Part shown: piece after piece, positions 1 to 11,951 of the stretch
Layout: each line of letters opens with the position of its first letter
Numbering within the stretch: the stretch's first letter is position 1
Assembly: GCA_027946355.1 (NCBI GenBank)
Contig: JAPEUS010000029.1
Location: 1-64,000, forward strand
Length of the DNA stretch: 64,000 nucleotides
Origin: Collariella sp. IMI 366227
Taxonomy: Eukaryota; Ascomycota; Sordariomycetes; Sordariales; Chaetomiaceae
Reading direction: 5' to 3'
Translations under genes and position numbers: made by a program
The notes under the pieces: model-generated
What the model was told of the DNA's origin: nothing
Database searches by the model: none
The model's input: the letters and a program-made list of their open reading frames with translations, nothing else

Positions 1-1900
1 CCGGAGAAAGGGAGAACCCTGAGGCACTCCAGCCCGTATGGCTGTCGGGGAGGCTGCCTGGCCGTCAAAGTGAAGGGTTGCCTCCCTTCCGGCCTTAAAG
101 TTCCTAGATTCGCAATCCCTAAGAACGTGCTACCTAAGCTAACTACATAGCGAAGATCCGCCTCCAGGGGGTATCTAGTCAGAAGCCCGAGGCCAAGACC
201 TCTATCGGCCCCTCTCCGTCTAATAACCCTTCGTTGTCGTCAGATATGCGCAGAAGGACACGAAACTCTAAGGTTTGCACCTTAAGCCCTCCACAAGAGG
301 CACGGCTATATAGAGCTCCATAGGCGACACCACAGCAACCGCGCAGCAGTCGGGGCCCGGGTGCGAGCCGGGTACTCGGCATCCATATAGCTCCCTCTCT
401 CTCGGATGACCGACACGCGCGTCCGTCCTCTCCGGCCAGTTACATTGCTCCCCGGAACCACAGTCTCCTTGCGGCAGCGACACCACATATTCCCTCCACA
501 GCCGGGGCGCCCTTCCAGCGCAATCCACCTGCGGCTTCATCCCATACCGTAACCTCTGCCCACTTAAAGGACGTGGCCCAGCCACGCGTACAGTCCAACA
601 GGTCCCCCGCCGAGGCACCGTCTGTCTTGTTCCTACGGCCCGGGTGCGAACCGGGACCGCAATTCCACTGCCTTCCCCTCGGTCCAATGTAACCACCACG
701 GCCCACCTTCCGCCGGGCGCAACCCCGACATCCAGCTTCCCGTTGCACTGCGAGGGTCTCCCCACGAGGCCAAAGCCGCAATGCCGACCGTGTCTTGCAG
801 CAGGCCATCGTACGAGCTGCCACGCCGGCACAGCTTGTACGGTCGCCCTGCCACTAACCTGCCCTGATCCACCACCATATTTCCTCCTCTTATAGTATGC
901 TGTTTGTCAAGAGGGCGAAGCGCCTCGCAGGGAGGCCGGCCGCCCGTGTGCCTCCCTTAACGGACCGTTACCTCCCATCTCCTCGGTCGATTAACAGCTC
1001 TTATAGTCGGAATCGTACGTCGGCTTTCGCTCCAGTCCTCGTCGCTTCGTCGCACCAGTCGGTCGTGCCGCCAGACTTTTGATTCCGCTCTCCCAGAACC
1101 GGGCAGGGCCGGGGGTGCCCTGTCTCTTCTTCAAAACGTCGAAAGAGTCGGGTGGTTTTCGTACCCAGTATCCCCCTTATCTTGCAAACTCGTTGCAGCT
1201 TGTTGTTGTCGTTGGTATCGGCAGTCGTGGTTGTCGTGCGGGGCGGTGAGGGATTTTCGGGCGCTCGAAAATTCTCGCGTCAATCCACGAAATCGACGTC
1301 TGCGATCGCCAATCGGCCGCGCAGCGGCTGCGCGGTGCTGCAACCCTTGGAATCGAAAGAACAGGTCATAAAGGTGCTGTTAATCGATTTTTGCGATGCC
1401 CGGCCGCCCGCGCGGGCGGCCCCCGACGTTTGTTCGCCGGGAAGGGGTATAACGCTATATTCGTTGCCCAAAGATACTGAAAGTCCATTACCAGACACGC
1501 ATCGTACTCATGAGATTGGTACCTTTGTCTCCATTTCTTTACAGATTGACGCCAGTCAGCAGCGGAAGACTAAAACACTACGGCTTTGTCCATTTTGCTT
1601 TCGTCTTCCATCTCTTGTCATGCTCTTCAGAAAAAAACGCTGCTGGGCAGGCCCAAAAAACCTCGTTATCAGCCTACATAGGGTTCTATAACACAAAAAA
1701 GAATCCCCAAATGCTGGTCAAATCTTATTCTTTTTCGAGACACCATATGTGCCCATGTCAGATCCTCCCTTCATGCCAATGCCAACCCCAAAGAAAACCA
1801 TGATTAACTAGAACCGTAACCCAAGACCTCAAGGGCCAAACCTAAACCACGGAACGGCCTCTAGGGGAAGATACAACCCCCTCACCCTTCGCAGAGCCCA
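1..1900. other. GC-rich gene-less segment, possibly repeat-derived
   Basis: I find no recognisable protein here. One minus-strand frame stays open from about 823 down to 179 apart from a single TAA near 437-439, but its Gly/Arg/Cys-rich product resembles nothing I know. An 18-nt motif (gcccgggtgcgarccggg) occurs at 355-372 and 638-655 with one difference. Three short inverted repeats lie between 1254 and 1421. The block could be the edge of an old repeat or transposon, or simply non-coding DNA. From about 1900 to 2030 the sequence turns pyrimidine-rich and leads into the 3' end of the next gene. Confidence 0.35.
1402..1421. repeat. 20-nt perfect GC palindrome
   Basis: The stretch ggccgcccgcgcgggcggcc equals its own reverse complement over all 20 nt. 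Two further inverted repeats precede it: 1317-1335 (9-nt arms ccgcgcagc/gctgcgcgg around one base) and 1254-1271 (ttttcg/cgaaaa around six bases). They may form hairpins or be protein-binding sites; no adjacent gene explains them. Confidence 0.6.
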
Positions 1901-2030
1901 CCACCTTTAACGCGAGGCGCTACCAAATGCCTCTTCATTATCCTGTCTCCCAATCATCCCCACTCGTCACTTACCTCCATCTCCTCCCCTCCCTCCCCTT
2001 TCCTCGGAGGCCCTTTCCTCCCTACCCCAT

Positions 2031-3871
2031 TCAAACCCCCAAAACATCCCTCACCTCCCCCACGCTCCCCTTCCACCCCCTCCACCTCCTCAACCCTCTC
2101 CTCCCCAAAGCATTTGTTGCAATCAACACCTTGCACACCAACGCCTTCCTCTCCCTCAACGTCATGCGGTACATGCTCGCCCACTGTGCCGCCTCCTGCG
2201 CCGTTTGGTCTGGTGAAGTGTCGCGCAGCAGATGGACATTCTTCATCTCGTCGAGCATTTTGCGGATGCTGGACAGGTGCTCAAGGCGGAAGCGGGCGAG
2301 TTTGGGTTTTGGGGTGTGGGAGATCATGAGGGTAGGGTGGAGTTCGATGTAGGCGTGATCTGTGGCGTGGTAGATGGTGAGGGAGTGGCGGAGGGAGAGG
2401 AGGCGGGGACTGAGAGGGGAAGGTTAGGTATTGAAGGAATCCGAAGAAAGGAGCGATGGGGTGAAGGGACACTCACGGGTGTAGTAGTTTTTGAGGTACT
2501 GCTCGACGCACGCCTTTTCGGATCTGGTGCGGGAGGGTTCCAGGACGATGCACAGCTCGCAGAGTTTTGGGAAGCAGTTTACAAATGCAAACAGTTCCTC
2601 GGGACACATACGCCAGCCCCCGTGTTTTTGGTGGGGGTCGAAGGGGTTTGTCGGGTTGCGCGCGCAGCGGAAGGTGGCCTTTGGGGAGAAGGAGGTGTGG
2701 TGGTTGTGGCTGTACTTGAGGGCGAGTTTCTGGACGTCTTTGCAATGAAGAGCGACATCGTAGTTGTTGAAGGCTCGAAGGGTGGCAGTCAGGTATTGGT
2801 TGTAGTTGTGCTATTGATGTTGTTAGTGTTTTGGTGGGAAGACGTTGGCCGTTGAAGGTGGCGTTTTGGAAAGATGACTTTCTCGGGCGGGGGTCAAGGG
2901 ACAGCCCAAGCAATGCGGGGAACATAAAAAAGGAGCAGCCTGCTAACCATAAACTCGGATGGGGCTGTGGTACTCCCAGAGCGCTTGGGGAAGTCGATAA
3001 AGACCAAGTCCTCGGCACCATCAAACCGTGGTGAGTGCCCATCTGGTCTTAGTGTAAAAGGCATTTGTGCCGTCGTGAGCTCGTTTTTTTTTGTGGCCAG
3101 GCGCACAGCCTCGTTGGCCAACCGGTTGACTGCACTGATGGTTTTCAACTGGCGATAGCCCGACTTGTCTTTCTTACCGGCCATTGGGGCAAAGTTGAAC
3201 GTCCACACCTGACCAGAAACCAATTCCACGGGCCTGGCAAAGTGGATGTTTGGCTTGCAGATTGCCTCAGTAAAGACCATGAATTGAATTTCAGGGGGCA
3301 AGTCGGAGAACTGCCGAGGTCGCCTCTGAAGTTGACCAGATAACAGAGCAGACGTCATGAGCTCGTGTTGAGTTGGCTTGGATGGTGTTTTGGTTGGGTA
3401 CTGTGCAGAATCTTGAAGACCGCTCTTGGAGAACGGCTTGGGCGACAGATACTGCCCCAGCTGGAAGTGTTGGAATGCCTCCTCTTGAGTGGCGTCATGT
3501 TTGATCTGTCTGCGCCTGTCCCAATGTCGTTCCTGTTGTCGGAAGCCTTCATTTCCAGTTATTAGTCCAGGATGCCGACCGGCGCCCTTGATCGCAGCTC
3601 CGGTCGGAGGATCGTAGCCACGAATCGGTTTCTGCTGCTGACCAGATAGCACAGACTGGCTCAACTGATTCCCTGGAACCTCGTAAAACAGATGAACGTT
3701 GAAGAAACTGAAGCGCTGCTGGTCGTTCTGCTGCTCCCATTGCTGACCAAGCATAGGGTCCTTGAGCATCACCTGCATCATGTGCAATTGAGCTGGAAAA
3801 TGTGAAATCGGGTTGATAAGCTGCTGACCAGGCTGCTGGGAGCTGGGATGTGCCAGTTTGTCGGTCGGCAT
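2031..3871 (-). CDS. 2EXR-domain protein with Gln-rich N-terminus
   Basis: A large fungal family of unknown function is indicated by a typical 2EXR start (FSDLPPEIQFMVFTEAI) near residue 195, followed by PNIHFARPVE and later DFPKRSG. I chose the ATG at 3871 because the longer frame to 3940 only adds a hydrophobic leader without obvious family similarity. The N-terminal 190 residues are rich in Gln and Pro. The coding frame then continues in separate exons: one around 2470-2800 (contains MCPEELFAFVNCFPKLCELC) and one ending at the stop at 2031 (contains LARFRLEHLSSIRKML). The introns lie near 2800-2940 and 2390-2470. Their exact borders are unresolved, because the apparent donor at 2470 (GTGAGT) and an acceptor near 2425 do not give matching phases, so a small indel is possible. 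Confidence 0.7.
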
Positions 3872-5066
3872 GATGAGTATTTGAAGCAAAAGGTTTTCTT
3901 GCGTTAAACGAGTGCAGAAAGCGAGAAAAGCAAAATTCAAAAGATGAAGCGTACAACAAGGCTTCTCATCAGTTGCAAGAAGGAAAAGAGAATTGAAGAG
4001 TTGAAGAAGTCAGGCGTTGGGTGGGGAAGAAGAAAGCAATTGAAGAAAAGGCTGAGGAAGAAGGGTGTGGTGTGGAGGATGAAGTCGGCCAAACGCGGGG
4101 AAAGGAAACAAGAAAGAGCGCGTCACGCGCGTGGAGAGTTTGAGGTGTTATCTAGGGAAGAGGCTCGAGATATCTTTTATGTTGAGACTGAACAGCCAGG
4201 CACGTGGCACACCCAGAAAGGAACACAGTTGACCAAACACTAGCTGCTGAAGTTGCATTTGGGGTATAAATCATGCTATTGAAAGACTTAGAGATGAACG
4301 CAAGAAGTGGTAAAGGGTATGTTTGTGTTAAATCAGACATTGGTTCTGATGTTGTCCATGAGACGTTGGTGTTGCTGTCTCCCTTTGCCTCAATTCCACC
4401 CAGACCTCCAAACCCACTGACAGCCAGCCAATCAATCGTCCCTTTTGTTCTCTTGAACAATCACAGCTCAAAAAAAAAAAAAAAGGTCAGTTGGATCCAA
4501 AACAACAGCCCCTTCTCCTTCACTCGCTGTTGAGAGTCTTTAGATGGTGATGGAGGGTGGTTAATTGTTTGTGGCGTTTGCCGAGACCGTGGGTCTCGTT
4601 GCTCAGAGTTGGCCTTCTGTCAGGGGTAAGGTCCAATCATTCCTTGAGTCCTGCTCCTCGCACAATAGAAATGAACGACTGCAACAAGGCGGCGATTGTT
4701 CAGGTCACTTTGGGGTGCTTGTCAGAGACAGATCGCCTTGCACTTGAGGGCCTCCCGCTTTGTTGCCTCAAGGTAAATCTTGCTGTTGAGGAAGTCTGAA
4801 GCCAGCTTATATGGCAAAGTGGGGATTGTTTCTTCTGTTTTATTACAACCTGATCGGATCCCCGATCGGCCATCAAATGCCTGTCCCTCCTTGGGGACGG
4901 GCGCTTGCCTCGAGATGCTCTTTGCTCGCTGCCTAGAGGGCACAATTTGTGTAAACAAGTGGCAGCCATGCAGCTGCCTTCGGCGAGATGTCCCTCGAGG
5001 GCTAGAACCCGAGAATTACTGTATTGGTCGTGGTCGAGCTCGAGCAAATGTCGAACCCGGCTGCCG
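3872..5066. other. Intergenic region
   Basis: No convincing gene. There is an A14 run near 4471-4484. The long plus-strand frame that starts at 4780 runs antisense into the J-protein gene and is a shadow of it. Confidence 0.6.
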
Positions 5067-5954
5067 CTATCCATCCGCCCGAGGGCTTGTGCTGGAGGCA
5101 CTGTTTGCGGCGGGCGCCGGAAGAGTGGGTAGCCCATGGCTACTAGCACCATGTGCCCATTTCTCGATCTCTCGCTGCCGAACGAAGTTCTGCACCCTGT
5201 CCTCCCGGTCCAGGCCAAATCTCTGGGTCTGTCGTTCCCGCAGCTCCTTGCTGATGGCGGCATGCCGCTCGTCCCGTTGCTCGAGCATGCTGACCGAGTT
5301 GGTGCCAGCCCGCGTCATCCCGCTCCATGTCCCAACGATCAAGAAAAAGGAGACGATGCCCATGAACATGATATTCGAGGTAAACACCTTCTCCTGCTTG
5401 TCGCCCTCTTCCTTGCCATTCTGCTTCTGATACCACCGCTCCCAATCTTCCCACGTCGCGTTCATGCTCGCGTTCCCCGGCTCCTGGCGCCACGCTCGGT
5501 CCGCCTCACGATGCCGTGTCTGAGGGTCCGTCTGGTTCTCCCATCCAAATCCGTACATATCGTACATGCGCTTCTTCTGCGGGTTGCTGAGAATCTCGTT
5601 GGCCGCCACCACAAGCCGGTACCGCTCGAGCTTCGTCAGATGTGGGATGCCGTCGTCAGTCGCGTGCGCCAATTGTCGGTCGGGGTGGTAGAGCTTGGCA
5701 AGCTGGAAGTACCGGGCCTTGCTGTAGGGTGACTTCAACGCAAGCCCGAAGATGTCGTAGGGCGTGGGCTTCGCGGATGTCGGCCAGACCGGGTCTTCCC
5801 TCGCCTGAGCAGTTGAGTTTGGCCCCAATTTTACATCATGGACTGATGCGTAGAGACGACATGGACGCAGGTGCCATTGCGCGCTTGCCGCGCGCAGCCG
5901 GAGTGGTCGACTGCTGCTCGCGGGTAAAACTGTTATTGATTTCCTAGAAAACAT
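5067..5954 (-). CDS. Mitochondrial J-domain (DnaJ/Hsp40) co-chaperone, Jid1-like
   Basis: This is a single-exon protein of 295 residues. Residues 1-40 are rich in Arg, Ser and Ala with almost no acid, as expected of a mitochondrial presequence. A J domain spans about 65-135 and keeps the essential HPD tripeptide at 90-92 (KLYHPDRQ), which stimulates Hsp70 ATPase activity. It is followed by NPQKKRMYDMYG. A single membrane segment lies at about 194-213, and the tail is charged and helical. This architecture (presequence, J domain, one membrane span) matches fungal class III J-proteins such as yeast Jid1 of the mitochondrial inner membrane; the Jid1 assignment is inferred from architecture. It is divergent from DHH1, with about 720 nt between the start codons. 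Confidence 0.85.
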   Translation of the reverse strand: MFSRKSITVLPASSSRPLRLRAASAQWHLRPCRLYASVHDVKLGPNSTAQAREDPVWPTSAKPTPYDIFGLALKSPYSKARYFQLAKLYHPDRQLAHATDDGIPHLTKLERYRLVVAANEILSNPQKKRMYDMYGFGWENQTDPQTRHREADRAWRQEPGNASMNATWEDWERWYQKQNGKEEGDKQEKVFTSNIMFMGIVSFFLIVGTWSGMTRAGTNSVSMLEQRDERHAAISKELRERQTQRFGLDREDRVQNFVRQREIEKWAHGASSHGLPTLPAPAANSASSTSPRADG

Positions 5955-6674
5955 AGTTTCAAAACGGGGCGGTCATTTTTCAGAAGGCCGACAACACAAT
6001 GCCGGCATGCTGGGAAATGGAGGAAGCGGACGAGGAGGCGAGAAGTCGTCCCTTCCAGTCCAGGTCCCACCAAGATCAATGATGCGGATGTCAACGGAAG
6101 CTCAGGTGGGGCTGTCAAGGGTTCCAGTTGGCCCCTGCTTTTTTATGCCCCACCCTCGCCACAGGGCCAGCCCCGCCGCCGAGTGCTGCGTGCAGGGACC
6201 AACACGTGACGCCAGCAAAAGCGTCTCGCACCTGAACATTTCGACAACCACAACGACCTCCAGCCCGACCTACCTTCCAACCTCCCAAGGTACACCTTCT
6301 TTCCTGACCCATTGAACCCGCACGAAACAAACCCGGATCTCTCCACGAAGAAACCACTCAACTCTTTACGCAAATCTCGACCGAGCTCCTCCCCGCGCCA
6401 CTCCTCTTCACTGGAAAAAAAGACAACAATCTCGCAGAGCACTCTTCCATCTTCCAGAACCACGACTATCGACCCCTCAGGCGACCGTGCGACTGCTTGA
6501 CCAAGCGATTGACTCCTTTCCATAATTTTACCTCCACGATACTACTGCCCCGCCGACCTCAACCGGGCCAACCAGCGCGCCTTCATTTTCCGCAACACTG
6601 CGAACCGAATCGACGAGAAACCCCTCCAGCCCTCCCTCCTAGCGTGCTCCCCAATAGCACGACCATTTGTCAAG
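5955..6674. promoter_or_regulatory. Divergent intergenic promoter region (J-protein / DHH1)
   Basis: The 720 nt between two divergent start codons must hold both promoters and 5' leaders. It is rich in C and A on the DHH1 side, with many pyrimidine tracts before the ATG. I see no clear TATA box. Confidence 0.5.
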
Positions 6675-8529
6675 ATGACAGACAGCTTAGCTGATGCGCT
6701 CCGGGTCTCAACCCTCACGTAGGTTGTGCCAGCCAGCTCGCAATGGATTCCAAACTGACAAAGCAGTGATGATCCGAGCCCGGAGGACTGGCGGAAGAAC
6801 CTGAGGCTCCCTGCGAGGGACACGAGACAGCAGACAGAGGTGGGAATATGGAACATTGGATGTGCGGATCGAGCTGGCGGTCTAACATTACCTTTCCACC
6901 TAGGATGTGACCAATACCAAGGGCCTGGAGTTTGAGAATTTCGGACTCAACCGCGACCTCCTGATGGGCATTTTCGAGGCTGGCTTCGAGAAGCCGTCAC
7001 CAATCCAAGAAGAGAGCATACCCGTTGCCCTGACCGGCCGCGACATCCTCGCCCGTGCCAAGAACGGCACTGGAAAGACCGCCGCCTTTGTCATTCCCGC
7101 CCTGCAAAAGATTAACCCTAAAGTGTCCAAGATCCAATGTCTCATCCTCGTCCCGACACGCGAATTGGCCATGCAAACATCGCAGGTCTGCAAGACTCTT
7201 GGGAAGCATCTCGGCATAAACGTCATGGTCACCACTGGCGGAACTGGTCTGAGGGACGACATTGTCCGCCTGCAGGATCCCGTCCATATTGTGGTCGGGA
7301 CCCCAGGCCGTATCCTCGATCTCGCCGGGAAGAACGTGGCCGATCTCAGCGAGTGCCCCATGTTCATCATGGACGAGGCCGACAAGCTCCTCTCTCCCGA
7401 GTTCACCCCGGTTATCGAGCAGCTACTTCAATTCCACCCCAAGGACCGCCAGGTCATGCTTTTCTCCGCCACCTTCCCCATCTCGGTCAAGGATTTCTCC
7501 GACAAGAACATGGTCAGCCCCTACGAGATCAACCTCATGGATGAGCTTACACTCCGCGGTATCACCCAATACTACGCCTACGTCGAGGAGAAGCAGAAGG
7601 TCCACTGCCTTAACACTCTCTTCTCGAAGTTGCAGATCAACCAGTCCATCATCTTCTGTAATTCCACCAACCGCGTCGAGCTGCTCGCCAAGAAGATTAC
7701 CGAACTTGGCTACTCTTGCTTCTACAGCCACGCCAAGATGCCTCAGCATGCCCGCAACCGCGTCTTCCACGACTTCCGCAACGGCGTCTGTCGCAACCTG
7801 GTGTGCTCGGATCTCCTGACCCGCGGTATCGATATCCAGGCCGTTAACGTCGTCATTAATTTCGACTTCCCCAAAAACGCCGAGACTTATCTCCATCGCA
7901 TTGGTCGTTCCGGCCGCTATGGCCACCTTGGTCTGGCTATCAACCTGATCAACTGGGACGATAGGTTTAACCTGTACAACATTGAGCGCGACCTGGGCAC
8001 CGAGATCCACCCCATTCCGCATACCATCGACAAGAGCCTCTACGTTTACGAAAATCCCGAGTCCATCCCGCGTCCCATCTCCAACCTCCGGCCTGCCCAG
8101 ATTCAGCAGGCACCGCAGCCGCAATACCCGCAGCAGCCCCAGCACCAGCAGCCCCAGCAGCAGCCTCAGCAACAGCAGCAGCCTCAGCAGCAGCAGCAAC
8201 AGTTCCCGCAGCAGTTTCAGCAGCAGCAGCAGCCGCCCATGCACGCCCTCTTCCAGGCTCAGGGACCGGCTCTTCAGTCAAGACCTCCCGTTCCTGCTCA
8301 GGGGGATTGGCAGGGGCAAAACCGCCAGAACGGCGCCGGCGCGTCCGTTCCCCAAAACCGTGGAGGATACCAGAACAACCGGGGCGTCTCGGGTGGCCAC
8401 CGGGGTCAGGGACCTCGCCGTGGTTTCCAGGGTCAGGGACCCCGCCAGAACTACGGCGGCCAGCGTGGCCCCCGCCCGCAGGGGCAGCAGGGTCAGCCGC
8501 AGCCCCAGGCGCCTCCTCCCCAAGCGTAA
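6675..8529 (+). CDS. DHH1: DEAD-box RNA helicase of the Dhh1/DDX6 family
   Basis: Dhh1 promotes mRNA decapping and translational repression in P-bodies. Exons are 6675-6718, 6767-6839 and 6904-8529, giving 580 residues. The short first exons were found by matching the conserved N-terminus (WRKNLRLPARDTRQQTE before DVTNTKGLEFE). Visible helicase motifs are: Q motif GFEKPSPIQEESIP, Walker A AKNGTGKT (about 91-98), PTRELA, GTPGRI, DEAD (about 196-199), SAT (about 227-229) and HRIGRSGR (about 370-377). The C-terminal 150 residues are a Gln/Pro-rich low-complexity tract followed by Gly/Arg-rich sequence, typical of filamentous fungal orthologues and likely to drive condensation. Both introns are short (48 and 64 nt) with canonical borders. 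No frame break is seen. Confidence 0.96.
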
Positions 8530-10337
8530 ACTCGTCTCTTCCCGCCAGGGGGTGTGTTGTGATGGGTTGATGCGATGAGTATGAGGTTATGTTTTTCCCA
8601 TCTTTTTTCCATTGTACATGTCTATTTTCTCTTTTTTTTTTCCCCCCGCGGCGATGGACAGGTCCTTCTCATCTCCCTTTGACATTCATGACGTCTTGGG
8701 GGTTTCTGGTGCAGAAATGGAGGACTACGGAGTCATACAGCGGCGTCGCATGGCGTTAATGGCGGCGTTCGGGGTTTTTTTTTTTTTTTTTTTGTGTCGA
8801 TGGCATGGCGTGGCTTTGCCATGGGTATAGTGTTTGTGTTTTTGCTTTTCGTCGTGGCACAGCGCATGGGATGGACGGAAAAGAAGGGGCACGATTCTCA
8901 CGTTGCTGGCTATTCTTTTCTGGGTTCTTTCTGATGCTGCTGATGCTGCGCAGGGCGTTGGCGGGTGTAGGGGCTGGGTTGGCGGGAGGAAGGGGTCGGG
9001 ATGGTTGGGGGTGGTAGGGGGAAAGGTTAGGAATGGATGGGCGGCCGGGCATAACCGAATACACCATTGAACGTTTCGGTTGATACCCGGCGGGGAAGAA
9101 GCGTCGGCTGGCGCCGTACTGCTGTTGGATCCATTGATACCCCGGAGGGTTTAAGGGTCAAAAAGGAAACTTCTCAACTTGAAGGTCGCTCGACCTTCGG
9201 AGCGAATCTGGCATGACGACGACCGGGGAGAGAACACAACTCGAACTCGAACCAAACAAGCCAAATCACAACTCAGTGGCGCCGGTCGCGCGCCGCTTCA
9301 GCCTTCGCCCGGCGGGCGGTGTCGCGACCTGCTGCAACAACAATAATCACGACTCGACTCCGTCGCCCTTGTCTGCGTACAATCTTCCCGTCAGTTTCGG
9401 TCTGCTCATCGGACTGACGATGCGCATCTCGATGGAAGGGCGGCACACAACAACACCACAAACTAAACCAAAAGAATCACCGAAAAAAACCTTTTTTTAT
9501 TTCTTGGAGGAGACGCAAAGAAGAGCCTGGACTGGGCTACGACATCGAGCGAGTTCCGTCTGCTGCTTTGTTTTGGGATGTGTGACGCACCAGCTGCATG
9601 GTTGCGGTTGGAAGGTGTCAACTTCCAGCAAACGGTGGGATGTGATAGGGCTTGGCTGCTTGCCTTGGGGTCCTTCGGACAAGATAGGCAATAAAATGTC
9701 TCGTTTCCCCTTGCATTCTGGTCTATATTGTGATGGAGTGAGGCTGTGCTTGTGGGAGCTGGTTATGTATCGAGTGGGAGCTGGCGGTGTGGGGTATTGT
9801 TCTCAGTCTTGAGCCCAAGTTTGAGAGGTTGGTAAGTGAAAGTGGTGTTTCTTAAGGAGGTGGCGGTAAGGGTGAGGCAGGGGTGCTCTAAATTCTGCCG
9901 CCGTGTTCGTCATGTAGGCTGTGTGATCGCAACGCTAGCTCTGCATGGCACGTCTTGTGGAAGGGCTGGACCTTTTTATCCTCTGCTCTCTCCATTTGCT
10001 ATTTCCTGTCCTCCGTTTGAGGGCGAGGCCACCGCGGATCTCAAAGAGCTAAGCACATCAACCCCTTGATCTCAGACCGACCTTCTCCATACAGCCAAAC
10101 TGACACCACTTTAAGCAACCATGGGTACGAACCATCCGCCGCAACCCAACCTCAACCCTTCTTCATTCACGACGATTACCTCCCACTTAGCCCCATCAAC
10201 CGCGTCCAACAGTGACTTGACCATGTTAGCCTGGACCCAGAAGAATGAAGTCGAAAATGGATCCCAGTGGACAACCCATGAATCGCAACATTGAGAAGCC
10301 CCATCTTCGAGCGGAGCGTCACATCACAAGCTCATAC
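8530..10337. other. DHH1 3' region and intergenic DNA
   Basis: This holds the presumed 3' UTR of DHH1 with T-rich tracts, including T17 near 8776-8792, then about 1.5 kb without a recognisable gene. An open frame at 9213-9812 has no family features and biased composition, so I do not call it. Confidence 0.55.
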
Positions 10338-10411
10338 GGTCGAATGGTGTAGTTGGTCATCACGTCAGTCTAACACACTGAAGGTCTCCAGTTCAAACCT
10401 GGATTCGATCA
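10338..10411 (+). tRNA. tRNA-Val (anticodon AAC)
   Basis: The 74-nt sequence folds into a full cloverleaf. The acceptor stem is ggtcgaa with ttcgatc (one G-T pair). There is a D arm with gtgtagttggtcatcac, and an anticodon stem tcagt/actga enclosing the 7-nt loop ctaacac, which reads AAC. The T arm is tccag/ctgga around ttcaaac, with discriminator A at 10411. There is no intron. The AAC anticodon decodes GUU valine codons (and GUC after inosine modification). Confidence 0.93.
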
Positions 10412-10866
10412 GAGGGCGTTTCTTTTTGCATTTGTGGGCGCGATGTTTTGTTTATGGTGATGATGTTTTTTGATGGGGTGGGTTTTGGGGTTTTCAGGGG
10501 TTGAGATAGGAAAAGGAGGACCCTAACCCTGACCACTGTTCGGAAAGAAGTGGGAAAGGGGTCAGAGAGCTGCTGGTTTTGGTTGTGTTTTAAAATTGAG
10601 GGGCTTGAGCACGGAGGGAAAGCCCCTTCAATTGCTTTATTCGATTTCTCTTTCCAATAATATCGGCAAGACTGGAGACAACGTCATCAGTGGTACTCTC
10701 ATTATGCTCGTCATCGACCAACTCGACCGCATAGTTCTGCTGGCCTTGCATTTTGTGGCGTACGCACAAGCACTTCCATTCCGCGGGATCAAATCTGTGA
10801 GTAACGTTTACAGTCTTCAAAAATCCATTTACCTTCTATCAGTCAGCTGGTTAACAACAACAGGAA

Positions 10867-11235
10867 TTGTCACTAGGCGACCCTTCCACCACCGTCCCTC
10901 TGCGCCTCCTCTCTCCGCGAGTGAATACTGGGGAAACAGTTGTGGGCGGCCATGGAGTTGTGATACTCCCGGGGAGCGTACCGGTAGAAACTGACGGACA
11001 AAAATCACATACCATCAACGTTGGTGGTTCCGACTATCAGGTCGTCGCAGGCATCGACACAGCCATCAATGGAGTTCCAGTGGAAGAATATCCAATAACT
11101 GAGACTGAGAATAGGGGTGGGCTCGGCGACCCGGAGGTCTTGGGACTAGGGAAGGCGGCGACTTTGGAGTTCGCGAAGACTGCAGAGAAGATACAAGCGG
11201 AGAGCACAATGTGGGTATCGCAGGAGGAAGCCTGA
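10867..11235 (+). CDS. Possible fragment of an unknown fungal protein
   Basis: This frame of 122 residues contains protein-like segments such as GDPSTTVPLRLLS, VVGGHGVVILPGS, HTINVGGSDYQVVAG and an Ala/Glu-rich end. The beginning is not a convincing start, and the true reading frame probably enters from an upstream exon near 10600-10860. I do not recognise the family. It could equally be a decayed piece next to the two pseudogenes that follow. From 10412 to 10866 I see nothing else that can be supported. Confidence 0.3.
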   Translation: MSLGDPSTTVPLRLLSPRVNTGETVVGGHGVVILPGSVPVETDGQKSHTINVGGSDYQVVAGIDTAINGVPVEEYPITETENRGGLGDPEVLGLGKAATLEFAKTAEKIQAESTMWVSQEEA

Positions 11236-11349
11236 ATCCGAGATGGTAAAATTGTGGAAAGTTAAGAAGCAATCGTTAATGCGTCTTTCATCCAATCATT
11301 CGCAAGTCGTTACACATATACGGTACATCATTCATGCCAGCACTTCTCT

Positions 11350-11951
11350 TTACCACTTCTCCAACTTCAACTTTACCTCCGTATGATCCAATGTCCCCAA
11401 CAACGCCTTCGGGTCCAACTACGGCTTCACCAACTCAACCCTCGCTTTGCCCACTACAGCATCAATCACCAACCCCCCGCCATTGGCACAAAGTTTTGCG
11501 CCAGACATATCGCCGGCCCAGCACTAAACGGCACCAGCCCCCTCTCCAAATACACCTCCTTATCCAACCACTGCTTTGGCGCCAACCGATCCGCAAACTC
11601 CAACCTCTCCCCACCCCGATGTAGAAACGGCGAAAACACAATCACCCCTGTCCCTTTCTTAAAATCATGCCCCTCCAACAAAGCATCCTCATTCAGCTCC
11701 CTCAAGATTGCCGGCGTCGTCCGATACAACCTCACACTCTCCAAAAACCCCGCCCTTGAATACCTCTTATCCTCCCCAATTCTTAATCTCGCCTCCTCCG
11801 CCGCCCGCGGCTGCGCCTCCCCATAACACATCAGCAGCGCCAGCGCCCGGAACACCACAATGCCCGCCTGGTCAAACGCGAACAGCCAGTCCGCGATTTG
11901 GCTCTCGAGGTCGAAGTCCTCGCCGTGTTGTGGGCTGTCTTTCTGGAGCAA
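11350..11951 (-). pseudogene. Cytochrome P450 C-terminal fragment (broken)
   Basis: The minus strand encodes the last third of a P450. It has a segment resembling the end of helix I (QIADWLFAFDQAG), the K-helix ExxR as ESVR within ESVRLYRTTPAILREL, a region like the PERF segment (LEFADRLAPKQW) and the haem loop PFSAGPAICLAQN with the Cys ligand. Just after AQN the frame ends. The expected tail resumes in another frame (VIDAVVGKARVELVK, then LDPKALLGTLDHTE after an in-frame stop) down to about 11350. No N-terminal two thirds are visible upstream. Hence this is a truncated, frameshifted remnant, or a badly sequenced gene; the missing N-terminus favours the former. Confidence 0.8.

Noticed and set aside
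638..655. tRNA T-arm-like sequence gggtgcgaaccggg
   Set aside because: No acceptor, D or anticodon stems surround it, nor its second copy at 355-372.
4780..5732. Plus-strand frames overlapping the J-protein gene
   Set aside because: They are shadows of a well-supported gene on the other strand.
7423..8244. Minus-strand open frame opposite DHH1
   Set aside because: It is antisense to conserved helicase motifs and the Gln repeat; its Leu-rich product merely reflects CAG repeats read backwards.
9213..9812. Plus-strand open frame of 199 codons
   Set aside because: Composition and lack of any motif suggest chance; it lies in the 3' flank of DHH1.
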